From an archaeon (GTDB taxonomy: Archaea > Iainarchaeota > Iainarchaeia > Iainarchaeales > GCA-2688035), in contig JASLNX010000085.1 of assembly GCA_030745815.1 (NCBI GenBank), positions 1-11,447 of the forward strand: a stretch of 11,447 nucleotides of DNA, read 5' to 3'. Shown here piece after piece: positions 5,527 to 11,447 of the stretch. The stretch's first letter is position 1; each line of letters opens with the position of its first letter. The translations under genes and the position numbers were made by a program. The notes under the pieces were generated by a model. The model made no database searches. It saw nothing but the letters and a program-made list of their open reading frames with translations, and was not told the origin of the DNA.

Positions 5527-6678
5527 TTAGCCCAAGAGCGAAAGAATAAATGGCAGGGCTATTAGGGTTCCAATTGTACTGCCAAGGTTACTGTAGGCTG
5601 CGACAAGCAGAACGTGGGTTACGCGGTTTCTTGAAAAGTCTCCGTACGATTCAAGTTTCTTAAGTTCCTGAAAATCTTTTACCTTTGGACAGCGCATTTT
5701 CATTTCCATCGCAGCAGCAAACCATCCAGCTGCAAATGCAGGGTGCAGTGAAGTAAATGGTGCTGCAAGAAATGCTGTAACAATTGAAAAAGGGTGCGCG
5801 CGTGCAATAAGAGCTCCAAGTGCTGAGAGTACTCCGTTTATTAAAAACCAGAGAATAAAAATATCAAGTGTTGCTTCAAAACCTTTTGAGTAGAGTCCGT
5901 ATCCAAGGAATGCTATTACAAGAATTGGGATTACGTATTTTGCAAACCTCATTATGCTTTTTTTCTTTTGAACTTTTGATATTTTTGAAACGTCAAGTTC
6001 TTTTCCCAAATATTTTTTGATTCCTTCCAGGTGCCCTGCTCCAACAACCGCTAGAATTTTTTTACCAGGGCTTTTCATAATTCTGTTTGCAATAAACATG
6101 TCTCTTTCGTCAACAAGAACTCTTTTAACAGAAGGCATTTTTTCACTTAGTTCAGCTAGTAGCGCATTGAGCGTATCTTTGTCCTTTAGTTTTTCAATAG
6201 TTTTTTCGTCAAGGGCTTCGTGTTTTTGAAAAGAAGAAATTACTATTTCAAAAAGAAGCTTGGCCTTTTCAACAAGCCCCATTTCGTTCAGGGCCCGCTT
6301 TAATGTAACCCTAATATCTCGGTCTACAAGGCTTACAGTAATTTTGTTTGATTCTGTTAAATTGATTGCTTCAAGCATTTCAGTTCCAGGTTCCATTCCA
6401 AGTTCTTTGCCTAGCTTTTTTTGCATGCTTGCGAGAAGAATGTTTATTAGAAAAAGATAGGTCTTGCCCTCTTTTACAACTCTTGACAAATCGGTTTCCA
6501 GCCACTTCTCGCCCGATTTTAGTTGAATAAATCTTTGCCTGTCAAGCTCAACGGCCACGCAGTCAGGTTTTTCCAATTCAATTGTTTGCCTAACTGTTTC
6601 AACAGATTTTTTGCCAATGTGTGCTGTACCAACTAAGACAATTTCCTTTCCATTAATTTTTAATTTTTCAACAGGCAT
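5527..6678 (-). CDS. TraB/PrgY family integral membrane protein
   Basis: A 383-residue protein, close to the ~390 usual for archaeal TraB/PrgY homologues. The soluble N-terminal part carries the GTAH motif VLVGTAHIG (14-22), VAVELDRQRF (41-50), VDERDMFIANRI (189-200) and VVGAGHLEGI (211-220). These are the conserved His and Glu patches shared with the TIKI/GumN superfamily, in which relatives are metal-dependent proteases. The C-terminal part has about four membrane segments (about 244-262, 271-291, 296-324, 353-382) and the archaeal signature around AHPFSIVTAFLAAPFTSLHP, ending in MRCPKVKDFQEL. Bacterial PrgY/TraB limit pheromone activity; the archaeal role is unknown, and a membrane peptidase or peptide-sequestering role is inference. 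No clear Shine-Dalgarno precedes ATG 6678. The promoter region holds an inverted repeat on the likely TATA box. Confidence 0.93.
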   Translation of the reverse strand: MPVEKLKINGKEIVLVGTAHIGKKSVETVRQTIELEKPDCVAVELDRQRFIQLKSGEKWLETDLSRVVKEGKTYLFLINILLASMQKKLGKELGMEPGTEMLEAINLTESNKITVSLVDRDIRVTLKRALNEMGLVEKAKLLFEIVISSFQKHEALDEKTIEKLKDKDTLNALLAELSEKMPSVKRVLVDERDMFIANRIMKSPGKKILAVVGAGHLEGIKKYLGKELDVSKISKVQKKKSIMRFAKYVIPILVIAFLGYGLYSKGFEATLDIFILWFLINGVLSALGALIARAHPFSIVTAFLAAPFTSLHPAFAAGWFAAAMEMKMRCPKVKDFQELKKLESYGDFSRNRVTHVLLVAAYSNLGSTIGTLIALPFILSLLG

Positions 6679-6723
6679 TGCAAAAAACCTTAGGCTGCTC
6701 TTTCAAATTCAAAACGTTGAATT

Positions 6724-6739
6724 AACCTTAAATAAGGTT
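6724..6739 (-). promoter_or_regulatory. TATA box of traB embedded in a 7+2+7 inverted repeat
   Basis: AACCTTA-AA-TAAGGTT has perfect seven-base arms. Read on the minus strand it contains TTATTTAA, a TATA-like box whose centre is about 53 bases before ATG 6678, predicting initiation near 6705. A protein bound to the repeat would block TBP, so it may be an operator. Confidence 0.45.
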
Positions 6740-6815
6740 GCTCTTGATTTGTCGGCTAAACATTTGAGTGTTCCAAACTTATTATTGGCGCAGGCGCCGA
6801 AAACCAACAATTAGC

Positions 6816-6826
6816 TTTATATATAA
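6816..6826 (+). promoter_or_regulatory. Strong TATA box of the cysteine-rich protein operon
   Basis: TTTATATATAA is an excellent archaeal box. Initiation about 26 bases on (near 6848) would leave a leader of about 54 bases before ATG 6902. A second AT-rich candidate (TTATATT, 6835-6841) is weaker. Confidence 0.6.
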
Positions 6827-6863
6827 GATAGTTATTATATTGATAGCTAAAACAAATCGTGCA

Positions 6864-6900
6864 ATGTAAAATGTAAAACGATTAATCTGGTATGGATTAG
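6864..6900 (+). other. Cluster of three minimal upstream ORFs in the leader of the cysteine-rich protein gene
   Basis: Within 38 bases before ATG 6902 there are ATG-TAA (6864-6869), ATG-TAA (6871-6876) and ATG-GAT-TAG (6892-6900). A short imperfect hairpin TAATC/GATTA (6883-6887 and 6895-6899) spans the last one. No clear Shine-Dalgarno is seen. These could tune initiation or be chance products of AT-rich DNA. Confidence 0.25.
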
Positions 6901-6901
6901 T

Positions 6902-9565
6902 ATGATTACAAGAAAAATAGTGTTGATTCAAGTCTTATTTATAGGCTTAATTTTGTTTGCCTCAAGTGCAAGCGCGCCCAGGTTTTTAACTGATGAGGAC
7001 GTACCAAATTTTACATGTGGGCCTTCTTGGATTAATGAAGGGCCTGATGGGACTACTCCTTTAGCTGGTAGGCCGTTGGGAAATCTCCAGGATCCTGGTG
7101 AATTTTTTGACGGGCAGTTTGGGATTCCTAAGAAACCAAATGATCCCTGTGGGTTGTATGGTCAGGTAATAGTTAACTCTCAAAATGTATGGGTTTGTAT
7201 ACAACCTGCTAACTGTTGCAGAAACGATCAAAGACCTGGGATTTATGAGCCTTTTAATATTGCTGATTTTGTAGAGAAAAAAAGATATGATGAAGGTGGT
7301 TTATGTAGTTTGCCTACGGGGGCTTTTGAGGATCCAAGAGGTCTTCCAAAAGCTTGTAAAAAGTCTTGTCCTGGCTTAACTGGGTTAGATTTTATAACGC
7401 TTGGAATAACTAGCGTAAACCAGTTTGATATTGAAGAAATAACTTATAAGCGCCTTGTTAATCGGTATGACCTTGACCCATTCTTTGGTCTTGATTCAGA
7501 CCTTATGGATTCAGGGGTAACTTTTCCTATTTTTAGTGCACAAAAGGATCGTAAAAGCTTGTTCATAGTAAATGTGGCAAACCTTGGAACACAGTCAAAT
7601 GAGGTAGAACCGATTCCGGCAATAGCCTACTATGGTTTTTGTGGTGACCAAGAAAATCCGTTGGGTCCGTTTATTTCCGCAGCACCAACTGAAGACGATT
7701 CTGCAGAGTCCTTTGAAGCGATTTTGGAACCAGGGATAATTGAACCTTATGGGGTTGGAAGAGCTGCATTTAATTTGGATTTGACTGGTGAAAGATTTGA
7801 AAAGGCTGTTTTATATGCTACTGAACAATTGGGCATAACTGTTAATCCGGACGACGCAGTACTGCCGATTTGTATAATGCCAAATTATTCAATTGGAGTT
7901 AACTTAGAAAATATTGACGGCGATCTTGACGCTGAAAATTTAAATGCTTTTGCTGACGATGTTGACCCTGCCAACAACCCACTTCAGATTTTTATAAAAG
8001 TTATAAAGCAGTATGAACCTCCTTGTGAATCTGGTGACACAAGGACCTGTGGTCAAAATATTGGTGTTTGTACTCCGGGAATTCAAACATGTGTTAATAG
8101 TATTTGGAGTGCTTGTGTAGGCGCAATACTTCCGATGCCTGTTGAAATCTGTGCTAATAGATTAGATGATGATTGTGATGGCCGAACTGATGAGCCAGGG
8201 TGTATAGAATTTTGCCCAGATTGTATTGGGCCAGGGCCAACGCCTCCTGAGGCAGAGATTCTTGGAAACTGTGTTCCATCTGAGGCTGGATTAACTTGTG
8301 AGTTTTGGATGAGTCCAATTTCACCGCCTTTCCCACATCATCACATGGATGAAACACCATCTGATACTATAGCTAATAGTAGGGTTATTCTTGATCCGGT
8401 TTCAGGAACAAATTTAGCTACTGCTCCAATAACAATTGGAGACTCGTTTACAGAATTGCCTATGGTTCAAACAACTTTTGAATTTTACTTGAACGGAGAG
8501 CTTGAACGAAAGTACACAAACAACCCACGAGGGGTTGCAACATTTGTTCCATTCTCTGCTGGAGCACAATATGTAGTGGTTGCATATAGACCAGATGAAG
8601 GTTCAAGAAGGGTAGGTTACTTTGTAGCCCAGTCCACTGAAGATTTTGATCCATTTTGTGACTGGTTTGGATTATGTGATTTGAAATGTATTGTCCCAGG
8701 AAGTTGTGATTTGTCAGCACCGTCGTGTGACGGTTCAGACTGTGCAGTAGCTTGTTTAGAAGACCAAACAGGCACTAATTGCCCAACTGGTTGTGATCAA
8801 AGCAGCCCGGATTGTCCGAGTTGCATTGGACCAGGGTGCGACTCAACTGAAACATGCAGTGGAGTAGGGTGCTCATTTAGTGAGCCAGGTCCATTTGAAT
8901 GTTATGGCAAAAGCTGTCCAGACTGTCAAACCCAAGATTGTAGTAAGGTTCAAGTAAACAATCAGGATACAACCTGCTTTGGAGACGAATGTTTGATTGA
9001 TTGTGGTGGAGGGGACTGTAGATTTATTACTGCCTACTGTAATTCTGCTGTGAACGCAGATGGTTTGCAGGCTACAGAGAACACTTACCCTGGGGATATA
9101 ACTCGCATGTGCCAGGTTTTTTGTAAAGGAGGGGACTGTCCAGAAGTTCCAAAATATCCACAGGTAATACGTGGCCACGTAGATAATCAAGGAATTCACA
9201 TTACCGTATCCTACAAAAACGGTGAACCAATTCCTGGAGTAACTGTTACACCTTCATTACTTGGTAATTATTATGCCGCAGGTTACACTGATGAACTTGG
9301 TGAATACACTATTATTCCGCCGTTGAATGGAATCTGGGAATTCAATGTGGTTGGAGATGAGTTTAATGAAAACGTTGAAGTTTCCTGGACTAACTATTTG
9401 GCGAGTATAATAAATGTCTTTATCGGTCCATTGACACTGATATTTGGAGCCTCTGCATTGGAAACTCCAGAGCTTGTGGTTTTGCTGTTAATCCTTTCGT
9501 TTGGATCAGCATACCTTGCATTCTTTGGCTCAAAACTGTTGTTTAACAAGGGGGCAATGAAATGA
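6902..9565 (+). CDS. Large cysteine-rich surface protein with MopE-type metal-binding motif, CxGxxC array and C-terminal membrane helices
   Basis: An 887-residue protein with 48 cysteines. Residues 1-25 are a signal peptide ending SASA. Residues 26-370 are a unique region with scattered cysteines that I do not recognise. Residues 375-434 match the module seen in secreted bacterial proteins: a GDTRTCGQNIGVCTPG block, QTCVNSIWSACVG, then EICANRLDDDCDGRTDE (415-431), a MopE-type putative metal-binding motif. Residues 450-580 look beta-rich (Ig-like). Residues 586-746 hold 26 cysteines and seven CxGxxC motifs. Residues about 752-828 resemble a carboxypeptidase-regulatory/Ig-like domain (GVTVTPSLLG, TDELGEYTI). 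Two hydrophobic helices follow at about 832-853 and 856-880. The bulk should be exported and disulfide-rich or metal-loaded. It overlaps the next gene by ATGA, so the two are co-translated. Function unknown; an adhesin or metal-binding envelope role is inference. Confidence 0.9.
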   Translation: MITRKIVLIQVLFIGLILFASSASAPRFLTDEDVPNFTCGPSWINEGPDGTTPLAGRPLGNLQDPGEFFDGQFGIPKKPNDPCGLYGQVIVNSQNVWVCIQPANCCRNDQRPGIYEPFNIADFVEKKRYDEGGLCSLPTGAFEDPRGLPKACKKSCPGLTGLDFITLGITSVNQFDIEEITYKRLVNRYDLDPFFGLDSDLMDSGVTFPIFSAQKDRKSLFIVNVANLGTQSNEVEPIPAIAYYGFCGDQENPLGPFISAAPTEDDSAESFEAILEPGIIEPYGVGRAAFNLDLTGERFEKAVLYATEQLGITVNPDDAVLPICIMPNYSIGVNLENIDGDLDAENLNAFADDVDPANNPLQIFIKVIKQYEPPCESGDTRTCGQNIGVCTPGIQTCVNSIWSACVGAILPMPVEICANRLDDDCDGRTDEPGCIEFCPDCIGPGPTPPEAEILGNCVPSEAGLTCEFWMSPISPPFPHHHMDETPSDTIANSRVILDPVSGTNLATAPITIGDSFTELPMVQTTFEFYLNGELERKYTNNPRGVATFVPFSAGAQYVVVAYRPDEGSRRVGYFVAQSTEDFDPFCDWFGLCDLKCIVPGSCDLSAPSCDGSDCAVACLEDQTGTNCPTGCDQSSPDCPSCIGPGCDSTETCSGVGCSFSEPGPFECYGKSCPDCQTQDCSKVQVNNQDTTCFGDECLIDCGGGDCRFITAYCNSAVNADGLQATENTYPGDITRMCQVFCKGGDCPEVPKYPQVIRGHVDNQGIHITVSYKNGEPIPGVTVTPSLLGNYYAAGYTDELGEYTIIPPLNGIWEFNVVGDEFNENVEVSWTNYLASIINVFIGPLTLIFGASALETPELVVLLLILSFGSAYLAFFGSKLLFNKGAMK
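8141..8203 (+). other. MopE-type Asp/Cys metal-binding motif
   Basis: This codes residues 414-434 of the 887-residue protein. The core LDDDCDGRTDE, with flanking C417, C425 and C434, matches the CxxxxDxDCDGxxDE pattern that Pfam describes as a putative metal-binding motif related to copper-binding MopE. The aspartates also recall calcium-binding loops. Which metal binds, if any, cannot be read from sequence. Confidence 0.7.
8726..9139 (+). repeat. Seven CxGxxC motifs in a cysteine-rich stalk
   Basis: Within the 887-residue protein the pattern C-x-G-x-x-C occurs seven times: CDGSDC 609, CIGPGC 641, CSGVGC 652, CYGKSC 667, CFGDEC 692, CGGGDC 701 and CKGGDC 741. Most are followed within three to nine residues by another cysteine. 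Spacing is irregular (32, 11, 15, 25, 9 and 40 residues), so this is a degenerate repeat and not a recent DNA duplication. Confidence 0.75.
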
Positions 9566-9780
9566 TACCAGGCTCTCCCATAAACCTAACTAACCAACTT
9601 AAAAAGGAAACAATACAAAGTGGAGCAATAGGCTTTGTTGCCTTTATTTTGCCAGTAGTAACAACAAACCTTGTTAATGTGTATATTGGAATTGGCCTTG
9701 CGACAGTTGAAATTGCCGCAATTTTTCTGGCCGAATACCTGATGAAAAGAGCAAATAAAAAGAAGGCAATTAGAGTATAA
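9562..9780 (+). CDS. Small two-helix membrane protein
   Basis: A 72-residue protein with an amphipathic N-terminus (about 1-20), two hydrophobic segments (about 21-38 and 40-60, with a Pro/Thr/Asn-containing turn near 31-37) and a strongly basic tail KRANKKK. The ATG overlaps the stop of the 887-residue protein gene (ATGA), and AAGGGGG (9549-9554) lies seven bases before it, so the pair is translationally coupled. I do not recognise the family. The context suggests it partners the C-terminal helices of the large surface protein, for example as an anchor, assembly factor or pore component; this is inference. The basic tail predicts a cytoplasmic C-terminus. It is followed by a 90-base gap holding only the next gene's promoter. 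Confidence 0.78.
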   Translation: MIPGSPINLTNQLKKETIQSGAIGFVAFILPVVTTNLVNVYIGIGLATVEIAAIFLAEYLMKRANKKKAIRV

Positions 9781-9840
9781 ACCTTCTATGCTCAAACTCG
9801 TTCTTTAATTAGCTATTTACTGCGGTTCCTGCAGAGAAAA

Positions 9841-9848
9841 TATTTAAA
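9841..9848 (+). promoter_or_regulatory. TATA box (TATTTAAA) of the GT-C gene
   Basis: It is centred about 26 bases before ATG 9871, so the transcript should begin at or within a base or two of the start codon (leaderless). AGGAG at 9848-9852 is too far from the ATG (18 bases) and upstream of the predicted start of transcription, so it is not a ribosome site. Confidence 0.6.
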
Positions 9849-9870
9849 GGAGTAAGCTTTTACTATTCGC

Positions 9871-11427
9871 ATGAACGTCAAAAAGTTGCTTTTACTTTTT
9901 GCATTGTGTTCGCTGGCTTTTTACGTAAGATTTGGTGCTGCAGACCACTTTAATCCCATTCACTTAGATGAATATGATCATCTGGCGATTGCATCTGAAA
10001 TTGAAAGCACACAAAATTATATTTTTTACAACCCGCTTGTTAAGAGCCACCCAAAGCAGGCTTTAAATTGGGCGGTTTTTGAATCATCTTTTTCCACATT
10101 ACTTTCTTCTCTGCTGATACTTTTACCAATTAGTTTAATTGGCCTATCAATGCCGTTCTCAATTTTTACTGCTGTTCTTGCATCGCTTGCAGCCCTTTTG
10201 TTGGCCAGGCAGATTTTCAAAAGCACTCTTGCTCACTTTGTTATTGCAGCCAGTGTTTTCTTTATTCAGACTAATCTAATTCCTTCAGGATTAATGTTTG
10301 CTATTCCAACACAGCTTGCGTCAGCCCTTCTTCTTATGCTTGCTTTTCTTTTTGTAAAGGCAACTGCTTCAAGAAAATACTCTATTATCTTTCTTGCAGT
10401 ACTTGTAAACTGCCTTTTTGTGCATCCTACTTTCTTTCTTTTTGCACTCTCAACATTTGCCCTGGCTTCTTTAATGCGTCCAAATTGGCTTTTGAAGAAT
10501 TTTCGAATAGTAGTTTTTGCAGTGCTTTTAGTAGTGGTGGGCGTTATAGTAATTGAATTAATTCCAAGTTTGGGATTACAAAATGTTCTTTTTTGGAAGC
10601 CGCTTAGTGGATGGGCCTATGATTTTGTTGGCTGGTTAAGTGTTCCAGGGACTATACTTGCAATTGTTGGAACTGCGGTAGTTTGCAGAATGCTTGTAAG
10701 AGATCACTCTTCCAAACAAAAAACAACAGCGGCAGTAATTGTTTCTGCAATATTAATTGGCTTGGTTACAGCAGCTTATTACTCTTTTACAGGGGGATGT
10801 TTACTTGGTCCGTGTCCAAGAACAACAGGAGCATTTTTACTATTTGCATTTGTTCTTGCAGGGGTTGGATCTTATTCGATTTTGCACATTTTCATTAAGC
10901 GTCTTGCTCGCGCTCCAAAATTTAAGGCGCCGATTATTGTATTGGCTGCGCTTGTTCTGGCTTTTATGATAGTGCCTGCGCTAAATTATAGTTCTTTGAA
11001 GCTCTCACCAAGTTTTTCAGGGGCCTACATTGGTTTGAGCAAAGCAGATGTTAGAGCTGGAGAATGGATTGGATTAAACGCTTCAAGAGGGGAAGTTGTT
11101 CTTGCATTTCCTTGGGTGGGGAAAGGAATTTTTGTGGTCTCCGGGATTAATGTTACTCCAACTACTTCAGCACGGCTGGGGAAAATGAATGTTTTGACTG
11201 TACGAAAACATGACAAGGCAAACAATCTTCTTACCTTTTTTGAACAAAGTTGCAGTACAAAAGAGGAAGTGATTAATGAGTTTGAGGTAAATTGGATTTA
11301 TCACTCAGAGACTTTTGATTTAATCGAAAATCAGTACAATCAGTTACCAGATTTCTATTGCAAAGGACTAAATAAGGTTTTTCAAGGCAGTTTTGAAAAT
11401 GACTCAATTTACCGTTGGAATGGATAA
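9871..11427 (+). CDS. GT-C-like polytopic membrane glycosyltransferase
   Basis: A 518-residue protein. After an N-terminal helix (4-20) the first outside loop carries HLDEYDHLAIA (31-41), an acidic D-E-x-D motif in the place where GT-C enzymes (STT3, ArnT and PMT relatives) keep the metal-binding DxD/ExD of loop 1. About ten further hydrophobic segments follow up to residue ~371. A soluble C-terminal domain (372-518) has the alternating pattern common in archaeal GT-C proteins: ADVRAGEWIGLNASRGEVVLAF (391-412), then FEVNWIYHS, and SIYRWNG at the end. Such enzymes transfer sugars from polyprenyl-phosphate donors to lipids or proteins outside the membrane. Donor and acceptor are unknown. The sequon-bearing surface proteins in this window are possible acceptors, but this is a guess. 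It has its own TATA box and a likely leaderless start. Confidence 0.75.
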   Translation: MNVKKLLLLFALCSLAFYVRFGAADHFNPIHLDEYDHLAIASEIESTQNYIFYNPLVKSHPKQALNWAVFESSFSTLLSSLLILLPISLIGLSMPFSIFTAVLASLAALLLARQIFKSTLAHFVIAASVFFIQTNLIPSGLMFAIPTQLASALLLMLAFLFVKATASRKYSIIFLAVLVNCLFVHPTFFLFALSTFALASLMRPNWLLKNFRIVVFAVLLVVVGVIVIELIPSLGLQNVLFWKPLSGWAYDFVGWLSVPGTILAIVGTAVVCRMLVRDHSSKQKTTAAVIVSAILIGLVTAAYYSFTGGCLLGPCPRTTGAFLLFAFVLAGVGSYSILHIFIKRLARAPKFKAPIIVLAALVLAFMIVPALNYSSLKLSPSFSGAYIGLSKADVRAGEWIGLNASRGEVVLAFPWVGKGIFVVSGINVTPTTSARLGKMNVLTVRKHDKANNLLTFFEQSCSTKEEVINEFEVNWIYHSETFDLIENQYNQLPDFYCKGLNKVFQGSFENDSIYRWNG

Positions 11428-11447
11428 ATCTTAAGCATTAATTCGCA

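Noticed and set aside
6787..6799. GC-rich GGCG-CAGG-CGCC element as a hairpin terminator.
   Set aside because: It lies upstream of both divergent genes, has only four-base arms and no T-run, so nothing there needs terminating.
8726..9139. Zinc-ribbon or rubredoxin-type reading of the CxGxxC motifs.
   Set aside because: Those folds need CxxC knuckles; here two residues plus a fixed glycine give C-x3-spaced-plus-one geometry, and the region is exported.
9781..9870. A possible small RNA or tRNA gene between the two-helix protein gene and the GT-C gene.
   Set aside because: No cloverleaf, T-loop consensus or stable stem is visible; only the TATA box is supported.
1..11447. CRISPR array, insertion sequence, integrase, or phage genes.
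   Set aside because: No regularly spaced DNA repeats, transposase frames or terminal inverted repeats were seen.

Overview
This window reads as chromosomal DNA of an archaeon, plausibly a small-genome DPANN lineage; the phylum cannot be fixed from the sequence. The signs are archaeal-type TATA boxes (TTTAWATA-like) about 25 bases before several starts, some of them apparently leaderless; an XRE-CBS regulator of the type common in archaea; an archaeal-style TraB/PrgY membrane protein; a stand-alone MetRS-C-terminal-like tRNA-binding domain; and many secreted Ig-like surface proteins. The genes are tightly packed and no stretch over 300 bases lacks a gene.

Layout. Bases 1-2070 (minus) hold two cell-surface genes in one operon: a 181-residue membrane-anchored Ig-like protein, then a large secreted protein of tandem Ig-like domains that runs off the left edge. 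A lipoprotein gene (2214-2789, minus) and an XRE-CBS regulator gene (2868-3422, minus) follow. The regulator diverges from metK (3568-4728, plus), a bacterial-type S-adenosylmethionine synthetase. Next come a YbaK-like putative aminoacyl-tRNA deacylase (4788-5204) and an overlapping TTG-started tRNA-binding OB-fold protein (5201-5524). These converge, two bases apart, on a traB-family gene (5527-6678, minus). A 223-base divergent region separates traB from a two-gene operon (6902-9780, plus). Its first gene encodes an 887-residue cysteine-rich surface protein with a MopE-type metal-binding motif and seven CxGxxC motifs. Its second encodes a 72-residue two-helix membrane protein. The window ends with a GT-C-like membrane glycosyltransferase (9871-11427, plus) that appears to be leaderless.

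How the parts may work together. The centre is about methionine, SAM and tRNA: a possible adenosyl-ligand-sensing regulator beside metK, followed by a putative tRNA-editing enzyme and a tRNA-binding partner. The flanks are about the cell envelope: Ig-like proteins, a lipoprotein, a cysteine-rich surface protein and a polyprenyl-sugar type glycosyltransferase. The most interesting points are the seven-fold CxGxxC array behind a MopE module, the YbaK-like/tRNA-binding gene pair, the CBS regulator facing a bacterial-type metK, and palindromes lying on or near promoters. All functional links between neighbours are inference.
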